A DNA stretch of 64,000 nt from Ailanthus altissimus (lineage: Eukaryota > Streptophyta > Magnoliopsida > Sapindales > Simaroubaceae): positions 5,890,001 to 5,954,000 of the forward strand of contig OX327686.1 of assembly GCA_946807835.1 (NCBI GenBank). Reading direction: 5' to 3'. Numbering within the stretch: position 1 is the stretch's first letter; the number at the start of each line of letters is the position of its first letter. The notes under the pieces were generated by a model, which was given only the letters and a program-made list of their open reading frames with translations, made no database searches and was not told the origin of the DNA. This document shows, one piece after another, positions 1 to 11,714 of this stretch. Made by a program: the position numbers and the translations under genes.

Positions 1-2602
1 AACTATATCATCTACTATAAAACAAAAAAACTACAATATTACTTAACGAAATATTCACTTTACTAACAATTCTGAACATTTTTTTATTTATAAATAACTT
101 GTAATTTATATCTTTATATATTAACATCTTATATTCAATACTTAAAATTACATATTTTATAAATATATGCTAATAAATCATTTTCTATTAGTTCAGCATA
201 AATAATGATCCTATGTCTAACAATATTTTTCTAATTTCTTGATGAATAATGATGGGACCGTAATATCAATAACTGGGCCAGCCAAAAGGAGTACTCCTTT
301 TATTCTCATGAGTTTCACATTAAGCAACGTTTTAATCGTGAAAAGACATAATCAACTTTTTGACTTGTTCAAAATAATGAGGCCGAGGCCGAGACCGAGA
401 CTAAGATTGGCTTTCTATTTACTACCTTCCTCTTAATTCTTTCTTACCTAACTTCTCTTCAAGGAAGGATGGCTAGATCCAAAAGCATTTGAATGGTAAA
501 CACAGTAGGAAAAAAAAAAGAACAAATAGAGTGAGGTATTGAAAGTTTGTTAAATAATAAATAAAACATAATTGGGGGATTGAAACCTAAATGCTTTTAA
601 GAAAAATTAACAATTTAGTCTTTATATTTTATTAAGTTACTTATTTAATTTTTAATATTTTAAAAATTACTATTTATCTCTTTTAAAGATGTTTTTGTTA
701 TTATTTTTATCTTTAAAATATAACTATTTTTATTCTTAAAATAGAAATATTTTCGTTAACATAATTAATAATTTTTAAAATGTCAGAAACGTTTTGAATA
801 ATTTAAATGCAGATTAAAGTGGTAATTTTTCTTTTTATTTATTTATTTATGAATTAATATTAAATAGGGATGTGCGTATAAACCCACAATACTCTTACAA
901 AAATATGTGACTTCATAAAACCATCGAGAAACCCCATCAACTAAGTGGCTATAAAATTTGACGGATCAAAGATCCAAGACCGAAGAATGATACTTTATTA
1001 TGTTACAATATATTTTATATGCTTCTTTGTCATTTTCAGTAACCATGAAACCATCTTTAGAGTCATAGACATTTTGAAAATCATTACTTTTGGACTCTCC
1101 ACCATTAATGAATTGATCTCCCTATACAAAAAGGAAGGGGGAAGTGCACGCCGACCCTTTTATCACTGAACTACAATGACTTGTGCCTCCACCATTATGT
1201 GTTACAAATAAATAAATTGAAAAGAGTTATTTAGTCTTTAAATTAAGACTATACTAAATTAACGTTATCTTATGTTTGATTTTGACACCAAGTTTAAGCA
1301 ACTCAAGAAGGGATAAATTGAATTCTATAGTGTCTCATGTAAATAAATGGACTAAATGGATGGAAGAAGCAATTTTTATGGCAATTTAAAGTAGAGAAGA
1401 GAGAGTAAAGAGAGAATAAAATGGTATTTTTACGTGATTCGACCTCCACGTAACCCACATCTATGGCATACACCAAATTTAATGAGGTTTTCAGTAAAAT
1501 AACCTAAAAACAAAATAAATCAATAAGGAAATAGTAAAGAGGTTTACCTTTTACTTCTATGTATAGTGGCCGGAGATTACTAAGCACATTTAGGCCCATC
1601 AAAACATAATAATTCCACGAGTAATTAACATAATTAAACTCTTTTTATATATGTTAATAGATTGATCCATTGTAAAGAGGTTGTATGTATTTCTTTTAGT
1701 AAGAAATTTAGGTTTAAGTGTATCTTAATAAAATTATTATTGTGTAGCATCTCGGTAATCTATTTATTTTATATCAGTAGTTCTAAAATGTAATATTAAT
1801 AATTTTATTCAATAATATTATATCTATTGATGATTTTAAAATAAATAAATAAACAGATTGGTTATTTTGACCCCTTCAAAACTCTTCTTCATTTTTTCAA
1901 ATCAATTATTGTTCCTCCAAATTTCATCAATTTAATTAAATTTGGTTCTTTATTTTCAAATAAGTTGCATTCGTTGGAGAGAAAAAAAAAAGGTTTTAAA
2001 AACCTTTTAAATGGCTAATAAGTTATAAAATATTAATATAATTATTTATTATAAACTATTATCATTATTATATGATTGTTATAATATTAAATCTATATTA
2101 AATATTTGAGATTTATAAATATTATTATTATTATGAGAGTTATAATATTTATATATTTTTATTTTATGAAGTTATTATATATTAAATTACTCTTATTAAT
2201 TTTTAAGTTATTATTTAGACTACCTACCAGTATACAAAGAGGGCTAATTTTTCATAAGATAGTGTGTGTAAAAATAAAGAAGAGAAGAGAAAAGTAGGTT
2301 TAGTAGTGTGTATATGAGGGAGAATAGAAAATAAAATAAAAATATTTTATGTATATGTGTATATACTTTAAAAGAATATGTTTTTTACATTGTATTTTGA
2401 ACAATTTTGATAATAAAGAATTAGTATGATCTCTTGGTGATTGTGTTCATAAAAAAAAGTGGTTGCAAATATAAAATTAAATCTTGGAGCAATATAAAAT
2501 CTATCATTACCCGTACGATAGGAGGATTATTTAGTTTTAAAATTAAGATAATATTCTATGCCATGTTTTTTTATGCTTAAGATCAAAATTTATCTTTTTT
2601 GA

Positions 2603-2644
<42 letters not shown>

Positions 2645-4450
2645 TTTCTATTTTGCTTGTTGATAATTTTATCTTGTAAATATTTAACAACATATATTTT
2701 ATTATAGGTTAAATAAGGTTTAAAATTAATTTTATCCAATAACATTAACATTCCAATTCTTACTAAAATTTTATAGAAGGATTCATTTAACAATTAAAGC
2801 CAAAACTAATTCAATAAGAAGATTAACTAAGAGTTAAGTAGAAGTTTTGTTAGAGAAATATTATTAGTGCTCTTAAATTTTGTTTATTAATAATATTTTA
2901 TTTAATTCCGAGCATACATATAGAATTGATGTCATGCACGTGCCCTTAATTACTTAATCGCAATACACATGGCGTTAAAGTAATATGTTTGGAACATTAT
3001 TAACTTGAATTCATACTCTTTTGTTTAGTTTATCATGCGAATGTATTAAATCACGTTAATTTGGGTAATGTAATAATTTCGTTAGGTTAAACCATGATCA
3101 TTACTCTATTTATGCGCCACGTTACTTTGTCAAGTTAGATTATATTCTTCTAAGTACTAATTTAATGTAGTTTTCAATATGTATATAATATATGTTATAT
3201 TTTCATTATTACGTTATATATACTTAACTTTGAAATAAATTTTATATCTATTTAAGATTTTAAGACATGTTTTATGCTTATATTATACACAATTTTATGA
3301 TTATTTATAAGAAATATATTTATACAAATATATATCAATCATATAATAAATATGTTATATATGCTATTATATTTAATATATTATTATTATTATTATATAA
3401 AGAGTATGTAATGTATTTTCAAAACTCATGTTTACTCATTAAGCGAAAGCTCACTTTATCTTATTTTTCTTATGTGATATTTAAGGTTGGGGTCATGACA
3501 ATCATAATTGTGAGTCACCATATTTTATATCTCATGTATATATTGTTGGAAAATTTAAATTTTAATAAGTTCTTGAATTTTTATAAATGAAAATGTAAAC
3601 TTGAGTTGACAAGTTATGGCGAAGATAAATTTTGCCTCTCTAAGATAATGTTTTAATACAATACAAGTTACGTAGCGATCTAGCCTTTAGGATACAATTA
3701 TTTTGGTTCTAAAAAAGTGCAATTTCAAGTATGAAATTCTAGAGCAATTATGATATAATTTATCTTTGGTGATGATTATTTTGAGAGAATATCCGAATTA
3801 TGTATCTTCATATCTTATTTTAGCGTATATGACCTCCCCCGTTTTATATAGTAAAAAAAATATGGTCGGCAGAGTTTTGATACTTATGGTATTCAAAATA
3901 GACTATTAAATAAAAACTAATTAGTATTTGGCCATAATAAACTTGTAATCATTTAGAATTAAACTTTGTGGCAGTTACAAAAATAAACAAATTATTTATT
4001 TACCGTTATTTTCTATTATAATTTTGGTTTAATGAAAACTTAATAGTCATATTTTTTTAATCATTATTTTAATTACAATTTTGTTTTAAAGAAAAACTTA
4101 ATGATCAAATTTAATTATTATAGTAATGGTGGCCATATTTTATTTTACTATATATTTAAAATGAATATATTCAACAGCTTTTTATACTACCTCTGCTAGA
4201 AGTAGAATATAATTGTTTAATTATTTTGTAACTTTTAATATAAATTATACAATTACCTTCAAAGATAATATTTTGGAATATTATAATAAAGACCTTCTAG
4301 TGTTTAAATCTGTAAAAACAAAGAAAAAAAGGTCTAAATCTGTAAAAATAAATAAAGATGTTTAGGAGAATTTATCCTCTCAAAAAAGGTCGAAAAAACT
4401 GGTGGAGAGAAACTCCAAACTTTTCCTAGCAATGAAACTGAAGACAGACC
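1..4450. other. AT-rich intergenic DNA, no supported gene
   Basis: The stretch is very AT-rich and low in complexity. Its open frames (for example 945-1169 and 3267-3590) are short and rich in Ile, Tyr, Lys and Phe, match no family I recognise, and are best read as chance. Around 1410-1510 a segment with a 'cgtgattcgacctccacgtaac'-like core resembles the mid-part of copia-type LTRs and is probably an old LTR scrap. An imperfect direct repeat of about 40 bp lies at 4014-4054 and 4071-4112. Confidence 0.6.
2602..2644. repeat. compound (CT)n(AT)n microsatellite
   Basis: About eleven CT dinucleotides run directly into about ten AT dinucleotides. This is a compound simple-sequence repeat and is likely to vary in length between individuals. 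Confidence 0.9.
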
Positions 4451-4509
4451 TAACAAGATTGGGTTAGGTTGGGCTGCCTCAAAGCTTTTGGAAAGCCCAC
4501 CCGCCCATT

Positions 4510-4541
4510 TTCTGGAAGGTCCCAGAAATTGCTTATATTAA
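4510..4541 (+). promoter_or_regulatory. heat-shock element plus TATA box of the sHSP gene
   Basis: Positions 4510-4527 read TTCnnGAAnnTCCnnGAA. These are four alternating heat-shock factor pentamer half-sites in a row, with one base off consensus in the third. A TATA motif (TATATTAA) follows at 4534-4541, six bases further on. Such close HSE-TATA spacing is usual for plant small heat-shock genes bound by HSF trimers. A transcript starting about 30 bases beyond the TATA would begin near 4565-4575 and leave a leader of roughly 80 nt. This rules out the upstream ATG at 4469 and supports the start at 4649. Confidence 0.85.
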
Positions 4542-4648
4542 TTGCACTTAAGAAGCTCATCTCTTTCACTTCTCACCTCACTTTAGTTCCCGACCACTTG
4601 TGCCTAATTAGCTTAGTAACTACCAGAGCCAAGAATAAGAAAGCAGCT

Positions 4649-5113
4649 ATGTCAATCGTCCCCATCAACAATCAACAAGCTATAATCTCTGCTTCTCCTA
4701 GTAACTCTTCCGACATATGGGATTGGAGGGATCCTTTATTTAACAACTTTCTCGATGAGTTCGGCTCTTCCCTTGACCTAATTTGGGACCCCCCATTCAC
4801 CGACTTTCCTTTCCATTTTCCATCCCGTCAGGCCCAGATCAACTGGAAAGAAACCCCAAAAGCCCATGTCTTCAAAGCTTTCCTTCCAGGTTTTACTGAA
4901 GATCAAGTGATAGTTTACATTGATGAAGAGAGAGTTCTTCAGATTAGTACTGACGATGGCAAGTTCATGAGCAGGTTTAAGCTTCCTGATAATGCCATTA
5001 CGGATCAGGTTAAGGCTTCCATGCATCATGGATTGCTCACTGTTACTGTTTCCAAGCCCACCAACCCCAGTTCTAATGTTAGGGTTGTTGAAATTACTGG
5101 CTCTGATGACTGA
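4649..5113 (+). CDS. small heat-shock protein (HSP20/alpha-crystallin), class I-like, loop-deleted
   Basis: This 154-residue intronless protein is a cytosolic class I-like small heat-shock protein, an ATP-independent holdase chaperone. The N-terminus (MSIVP) and the aromatic, Pro/Asp-rich arm (residues 1-60) are class I in style. The alpha-crystallin domain begins near NWKETPKAHVFKAFLPG and ends at GLLTVTVSK, and the tail carries VRVVEITG, a form of the C-terminal I/V-x-I/V anchor. Class I proteins normally have about 21 residues between VLQIS and GKFM, including the W-H-R-V-E strand used for dimer swapping. Here only TDD is present, so this protein is shorter by about 18-20 residues. The frame is open throughout and the remaining domain residues are intact, so it does not look like a pseudogene. 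The upstream in-frame ATG at 4469 lies before the TATA box and was not used. A divergent paralogue that no longer dimerises in the usual way is my inference. Confidence 0.9.
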   Translation: MSIVPINNQQAIISASPSNSSDIWDWRDPLFNNFLDEFGSSLDLIWDPPFTDFPFHFPSRQAQINWKETPKAHVFKAFLPGFTEDQVIVYIDEERVLQISTDDGKFMSRFKLPDNAITDQVKASMHHGLLTVTVSKPTNPSSNVRVVEITGSDD

Positions 5114-6029
5114 TTATTACTTACTAATACATATTTGGCGGCCTTGCCTTGGTTTGTCGTAGTAACAATCTGTAAGTGTGATGGCTTTTCAGGGTTGGAA
5201 TTCTGTTTGTCTTTGCTGTGATTTCTAGTGGAGTTTTAAGTAGTATGCTTTTGGTGTAATAATAATCATCATGATCATCAGGTTGTAAAACTAATAAGTT
5301 TTGATGTATGCGTGCGTCTTTCTGTTTTTTCATCTCTGTCTTATCAATTTTTATTTAGCTTAACAATGAAAATTTTATTATAATGCCAAATTGCCAATAA
5401 CAATTGCAATTGCAACTAGACTAGATTTAAAATTGCAATTTCAAATAATTTTGATTATAATTATAGTATTTTTGCAGTTATAATAAGATTATGATATAAT
5501 ATGGATGTCAAAGTAAATATTAAAAAGGACTCTTGAGTAATTTTGCGTATAATTAATTTTGCCTCATATTAAAACGGAACCGTTTTGTAAATTGTATATA
5601 TTCATTATTTTGTCACTTATGCTTGCAGTGTTTTTATTTTGTGTCTTTTGTCTTTCCATTTTTTGAGAAAGATCGAGAGAGTTCGTGAGAAAGAAAAGTT
5701 GAGGTTAAAGTGGACGTAGGCTAAAGTAAGGATTACTGCAAGCACAATTGAGTTTTACCCCTTACTTTTTTTAGGGTAAAATTTGGGTGGGAACATTGCA
5801 TAAAAGTTTAATAATCACTAGATCATTCTTTAGAGGTAAATTGAACCATTATGATTAACTGTGTTCTTTGTGTATTTAAAAAAATAATATATGTATTGAT
5901 TCTTGAGTGATTTGAGTCTTGTATTATATAATTATTATAATCGTATGAGAGATTAGGGTTAAGGTTAGAGTTTTGTTAAGACTCATTTGTGTCCATTAGT
6001 GTTCAAGAATCAAACTCTTGAGTTATAAG
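5114..6029. other. 3' flank of the sHSP gene and AT-rich spacer
   Basis: The first 200-250 bases are probably the 3' untranslated region of the small heat-shock gene. Beyond about 5340 the DNA is AT-rich without a gene. It may include the decayed 5' LTR of the copia relic that follows, but I found no clear LTR ends or primer-binding site. Confidence 0.45.
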
Positions 6030-9010
6030 TTCAACTCGGTTTAAAATTGAAAAGTTTGGTGGTCGTGGAAATTTTGAGTTATGGCCAAAAAAAATATGAG
6101 AGTGCTTTTGGTTCAACAAAAATATTGAAGACGGATCTTGTAAAAATTATAACTACTAAACAAATAACAGAAATGAATGAGATAACCTTCAGTATTATTA
6201 TTCTACAACTCGCAGATAATGTTTTAAGACAAATGAACGATGAGATTACAGTAATTGAGTTTGGTTTTTGGGGTTAATAAGAAACTTTATTTATTTCGAA
6301 ATCTTGAATTAGTAAAATATTGATAAAAAAAAATTATTTTAACTTTAAATGGATCTTAATAAAGGAGTTGAAGAAAACTTGAAGGACTTCAAAAAGATTT
6401 GTATTGATTTTATTAATACTAGTGAGACCAGTTCTAATGATAATTAAGTTATGATTTTATTGAATTTTTTATCCTGTTTTTTAGAGATGTGAAATTTGTC
6501 ATAAAATGTAGTAGAAAATTTTGAACCTTAAATGACTGTTCAACTGCGTTTAGAGCTTGTAAACAGTAAATGACATAAAAAAAAGAAGAAAAAAAACAAA
6601 TAATAATGAAAATTTGTTTGTTAGAGACAAAAGTGATAAAAAAAAATTTAAAAGGAAATATATGGGTGAATTTAAGTCAAAATCAAGGCTAAGATTAAGA
6701 AAATATTTCTATTGTGGTAAAGAATGACATTTTAAAAGAAACTGTGATAGAAGATTAAAAAAGATTTAAAGAAAAACAATCTAAAAATGTAGATGTTGTT
6801 ATAGCTAATCATGGTTATGAAAGTGTTGATATACTTATAGTTTTTTCGTATGATAATTCTAATGAATGAATATTGTATTCTGGTTGTATATACCATGTGT
6901 CTTAAGAAAAATTAGTTTCAAGATTTTAAAAAAATATAATGATAGAAAAGGCTTAATGTGTAATAATCAAGTTTGTAAAGTTGAAGGCATAGAGACTAAC
7001 TATTAAGATGTTTGATGGTATTGTTAGAATCCTTGAAAATATAAGATATATATCGAATTAAAAAAAAATTATTTCTTTAAGGGATACTAGATGGAGGTGG
7101 ATATACTTGTAAAGTAAAAATTTGTCAATTAAAAATTATTATTAATTCTATGGTTGTAATAAAAGGAATAAAACACTATACATTCTTCAAGGAAAAATAT
7201 AAACTAATCCTATTATTGTTGCTATCACCCTAAACTTAGAGAGTATAGAACTTTGACATAAAAAATTTGGTCATTTAAGTGATTAAGGTTTAGTTAAGTG
7301 AATATAAGTAATGATAGAATATCTAAAATAATATTTTGTGAACAACGCATTAAGTTTAAAGAAAAGTAGTTGTAAGACTAAAGTTATTTTAAAATAATAT
7401 TCATATAAATTTATGGGATTTTGCACACATTACCACACATAGAGAAAATAGATTTTTTTGGGTCAATTATAGATTACTATTTCAAGGTCTATTTGTTAAA
7501 GAACAAAAATGATACCTTTTTGACTTTTAAACATTAAAAAAATTTAGTTAAAAACCAAACAAGTAAAGGATTAAAGGTCATAAAAATGGATAGTGGTTTA
7601 GAGTTCTATATGAAAGTCTTTGATAATTTTTATAAAGAAAATAGAATTTTAAGATATAATCTCTCATACAACCTCAACAAAATAAGATTGCAGATAAAAT
7701 GAATATAACACTATTGAATAAAATAAAATATATGTTGATTAATTTAGGGTTAACAAAACACTTATGGGGTGAAACTTTATTTTATAAATAGATCACCTTT
7801 TAGTGTTATAAAATTTAAAGTCTTTGAAAAAAATATGATTAAGAAAATCAATAAACTACATGTACTTAAGAGTTGGTTGTGCAATATCTGCACACAAATC
7901 TAATGATAAGTTTAAACTTAGATCAAATATGTGTATTTTCTTAGGATATCCAAATAGGATAAGATGTTATAGACTATGGCTTAAAGACAACTAAGGGGTA
8001 AAATTAATTATTAGTAGAAATATTGTTTTCAACGAAGCTAACATGCCTTGTTTGTAGAGTATGCCAGATAGAGCAGATGACATAAGTACTAATTAACATA
8101 AGAGTTCAACTTAAAAAACAAAGACAACACATTTTGAGGTAAAAATGCTAAGAGATTAAAGATTTGAACTTGATCAAAACTATGATGAAGCAATAGAGCA
8201 ACTAAATTAACAAGATACCATAAAAGGAAGGTAAAATTTCCTTCTAAATATTTACCTTATGATCTTATTACATTTGTATATTTTTATCATTGGATGTGAA
8301 TAAATTTGTACTTAGTACTTATGAAAAAACTATAATCATTAAAAATGCAAAATATTGGTATGCTACTATGTGCGATGAGATGAAGTCCATTGACGTAAAT
8401 AAGATATAAACTTTAATATCAAACCAAATTAGAAATCAGTGGATTGTAAATAGATATATAATATAAAAGAGGAAAACACATCATCTGAACCATTTAGGTT
8501 TAAAGCTTGATTAGTAGCTCGATGATTCTTTCAAAAAGAAAAAATTGACTAAAATGAGATTTTTTTCACCTATAATAAAATACACAACTATTATATTAGT
8601 ATTAGCTCTAATCGCACATCTTAATTAGAAATTAAAATAATGAGATGTAAAAACTACTTTTTTTTTTACATTATGACCTTGAAGAAGTTATATCTATGAA
8701 ACATCCACAAAGTTTTGAGAGCAAAACCAAACTTGATCATATAAACTTATTGAAAAAGTTATTGTATGAATTAAAACAATCACTTAGATAATTGTATAAA
8801 AGGTTTGATGCTTTTATAATTAGAATAGGCTTTAACAAAGTAAGTTTAATATTTATTTTTTTTTCAAAAATTTAAGAGGTAATGATAAAATTTATATATT
8901 ATTATATGTTGATGATATGCCTCTTATCAACAAAAATAAAATAAAATTAATGAATTAAAAGGACTTCTTAAAATTGAATTTGACATGATCAATTATTGTT
9001 CCACATAAAA
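6030..9010 (+). mobile_element. heavily decayed Ty1/copia retrotransposon, 3'-truncated
   Basis: Fragments of all copia domains appear in order on the plus strand, broken by many stops and frameshifts. A gag start with 'KFGGRGNFELW' lies near 6047-6090. A CCHC-type knuckle sits near 6710-6760, and a protease-like 'YSGCIYHVS' stretch near 6866-6905. The integrase C-terminal motif (FLGYPNRIRCYRLW then ISRNIVF) is at about 7935-8035. Reverse transcriptase runs from about 8340, including a 'DVKTTFF' segment, 'YELKQSLR', 'KRFDAF' and YVDD at 8905-8916. The sequence stops just after YVDD with no RNase H region. Stop density is far higher than in the copia element at 46769-52152, so this is a much older insertion. 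No LTR pair or TSD was found. Confidence 0.85.
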
Positions 9011-9254
9011 AAAATGTAAATTAGAGTTATATGTGTAAAATATAAAATATTAATTTAAAATTTATTTATTAATTATTTTGTAAAACTCTTTTTTGTTTGT
9101 TTATATTATACACTTCCATACTCTACTTCTCACTTCACTCCACTCCACATATATGTTGAAACTTAAAATAATTCCTCATCCAAAATCAATACGAAGAGAA
9201 TCCATTCTAAATTTTTGCCTCCATGACAAGAGCTTAATCAATTGGACTATCTTC

Positions 9255-9311
<57 letters not shown>

Positions 9312-9623
9312 TAGCCTCCTTTGAACAAAGCTTATAACTTTTGACTTCGTGTGCTATATCACAATATTCACGTTCGACTGCATTATAAAAATATTTTGAT
9401 TTATTTATTTATGCATGTTTTAATGAATTTGTTTTTTTTTAATTGATCAAAGTAATAATAGCTTGATATAATTAAATAGGATAGTGTTACGTTTATAAAG
9501 TTGGGATTTAATTTGTATTTAATTAACATATCGCCAATTAATATACAATAGTTATTGGATATTTATTAATTTAATAATTCTTAATATTTTAGTAGTTAAA
9601 TTGTACTAATTGATAATAGACAC
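9011..9623. other. spacer with a long TA microsatellite
   Basis: No gene is seen. The stretch holds the TA repeat listed separately. Just upstream are a few pyrimidine-rich repeats (cttcactccactccac) without further structure. Confidence 0.5.
9260..9308. repeat. (TA)n microsatellite, about 24 units
   Basis: This is an uninterrupted run of about 24 TA dinucleotides. It is perfectly self-complementary and could extrude as a cruciform. Confidence 0.95.
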
Positions 9624-11112
9624 TGATGCGATATTTTTATATCATAAATTAAGTGCAAGTATACACTATCGTATGCAAGTAATAAAGAGACTAAATAAGT
9701 CGGATGTCGAACCCACAGGGATAATGTTTTCTTTTTAACCAATTACTAAAATTATATCTTCCTAATAATTATTCAGATAAATAAAAACCTAAGAATGAAT
9801 GTAGAAAATATAAAAGTAAAAACACAATGCAAAGAGAATAAGAAGATAGCAATGTAGAGAAAACCTAGAATTAATACTATCCCTCAATATTCTTTCTAAT
9901 GATTAACCTTATAATATTTAACTCACTTAGTCTTTATTATTGATCAAGACGCTAATGTATTCATAAGCCTCTTCCAAGGTCATGCAAGTATACCCTAATT
10001 TACCAAATACCTATATTCCTATGGTACTTGTAATAAATTAGGATTCATTAAGATTAGGTCTTATTGATCATACATGCCAATTAGGTATATTCCTATCCTA
10101 AATTGAAACTTGCATATGCAACATTGAATGTTACTCTACAATCATGCATCAAATTACCTAGGTCTAAATATTATGATTCCTCTTCCGAGTTTATCAATAA
10201 TATTACCAACTCATTCACCATATATTGGCAAGATATATTGAAGCATTAAACACAAGTAATTTAAATAATAAATGACTAAGTTTATTAAATATTTGAAAGA
10301 TATGGCAATTAAGCACACATATTGAGTTCAAGTATTAACCCTAGAAAACAAGTTTAGCTCATGGCTACAAGAGAACAGTAGTAAAAATAATTATAAATCA
10401 TGATACAATTATTAGCAAACCGATATAGACGTCGAATTGCTCTTAATTGCGCTGCCTAGGAACTCTTGATGCCGAAAAACATCTTGTATCTCTCTCTAAA
10501 GTTGCTTCAATTAAGCTCCTATTGCTCTCCAAGACTCGTGCTCTGTATTCTTGGTGCTCTTGGGTCGTCTTGGATTCATTCTTGAAGGCTGGGAACGAGT
10601 GGCTTTTTATAGGGATTGATATGAGCTTGAAAATCTCAATTCTCATCGGACTAGGACTCGCACTACCGCTGGCGCGCTATGCATCTGTCGCTGGGGCGAC
10701 GCGTGAAAAAGCTATTACCGCTGGAGCGGTGGGATCTTGGCGTTGGGGCGCTGCATGAAAACGGCTTCACCGCTGGCGCGGTATGTTGATAGCGCTGGGG
10801 CGCTGGAACGTTGCTGGCGCGGTGACTCTTCGGCGCTAGAGCGCCAGACGCGACTTAAACAGGTCGTTTTTCTAATTTCGATCACTATTCCAACGCTGGG
10901 GCGATATTCTTATGGCGCGGGGGCGCTGGACTCAAATTTTGGAAACTTTGCATTTTAGTCACTGTTTTCGCTCCTTTTGCGTTCTTTCTTTAAATTTCGT
11001 TCAAGTCCCTATAAATAACAATAATGCACATAAATAACCATCTATTCTCATAAAATTATAAAATATTAATAATAAAAACATGAGAAAATATATAACAGTT
11101 TTGCCCTTATCA
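9624..11112. mobile_element. solo LTR (1,489 bp) flanked by 5-bp TSD GACAC
   Basis: The element begins TGATGCGATA and ends GCCCTTATCA, giving the TG...CA ends of an LTR. It is flanked on both sides by GACAC (9619-9623 and 11113-11117), an exact 5-bp target-site duplication. No internal retrotransposon coding sequence or second LTR lies between, so it is best read as a solo LTR left by LTR-LTR recombination. Near the 5' end, 9701-9720 carries 'cggatgtcgaacccacaggg', which I recognise as a recurrent conserved word in dicot repeat LTRs. A GC-rich insert at 10660-10930 is listed separately. Open frames inside (10447-10758, 10737-10958) read through that insert and are not genes. Gypsy-type parentage is likely but not proven. 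Confidence 0.8.
10665..10927. repeat. array of ten 14-bp palindromic units (five dimers) in the solo LTR
   Basis: Ten copies of a 14-mer occur, built as 5-base stem, 4-base loop (mostly TGGG, TGGC or TGGA) and 5-base stem. Starts are 10665, 10687, 10717, 10739, 10769, 10791, 10810, 10832, 10892 and 10914. They form five pairs, each pair exactly 22 bases apart with an 8-base AT-rich linker. The first three pairs repeat at a 52-base period. Five units pair perfectly with different outer bases (GTCGC/GCGAC, ACCGC/GCGGT twice, AGCGC/GCGCT, GGCGC/GCGCC). Three others pair fully if G-T wobbles are allowed, and two have one mismatch. The stretch is CpG-rich in otherwise AT-rich DNA. Confidence 0.85.
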
Positions 11113-11714
11113 GACACATCAAATTTATAATTTTATGTGTCAATTAGATATAAAATTTATATTTTAATATTGTAAATTTAGCATTATTAATTAAAATAAT
11201 AGCTTGAGTAATCAAATATTGGTAAAAAGTTTACAATTGATTACATATTGAATTTTTAAAAGAAAAATATTCTTAAAAAAAACGAATAATATAAATTTTT
11301 GGTTATTTTTAAAAATTATATAAATATGTATTCACAATTATTTTTTAATACACATTTTAAAATAATAAAATACAATTCATAATTTGAAAATAATTTCAAA
11401 ATGACGATCAAAAGTAACGTGGGAGAATTACAGGCCCATCAGGCGTAGATCCAACTATCCTAAATTTGGGCCTAATTAAGGGCGCACCTCTGTCAATATC
11501 TGCCTGTCTGTCTCTGTTTTGCCAATCTGGCAAAAACTTCTGCAAATTTACAACACACACACACACACAAAAAAAGAGGAATTACGCAAGCTCATCTGAT
11601 CACGATCTCTCCATGTTCGCACCTGAATAGAAATTCAAATTGGCAAAAGCTTATATAATGAATGTTAATCGGGAGTGTAATAAAGTTAATTTTGGGATTT
11701 GATCATTCACAATC
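11113..11714 (+). promoter_or_regulatory. upstream region and 5' leader of the GFS9 gene
   Basis: The DNA changes from AT-rich spacer to moderately GC-rich sequence at about 11420, which probably marks the core promoter and leader. An (AC)n run of nine to ten units lies at 11551-11569. No convincing TATA box was found. A small upstream ATG at 11659 opens a frame that runs past the true start in another phase; whether it is in the mRNA is unknown. Confidence 0.4.

Noticed and set aside
3267..3590. 107-codon hydrophobic open frame
   Set aside because: Very AT-rich codons (Tyr, Ile, Leu, Phe, Asn), no domain, no promoter or splice context; chance frame.
4778..5029. Open frame of 83 codons on the minus strand inside the sHSP gene
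   Set aside because: It is antisense to a clear alpha-crystallin domain and is a codon-bias shadow.
10447..10958. Open frames of 67-103 codons on both strands
   Set aside because: They read through the GC-rich palindrome array of the solo LTR; low stop density there is due to GC content.
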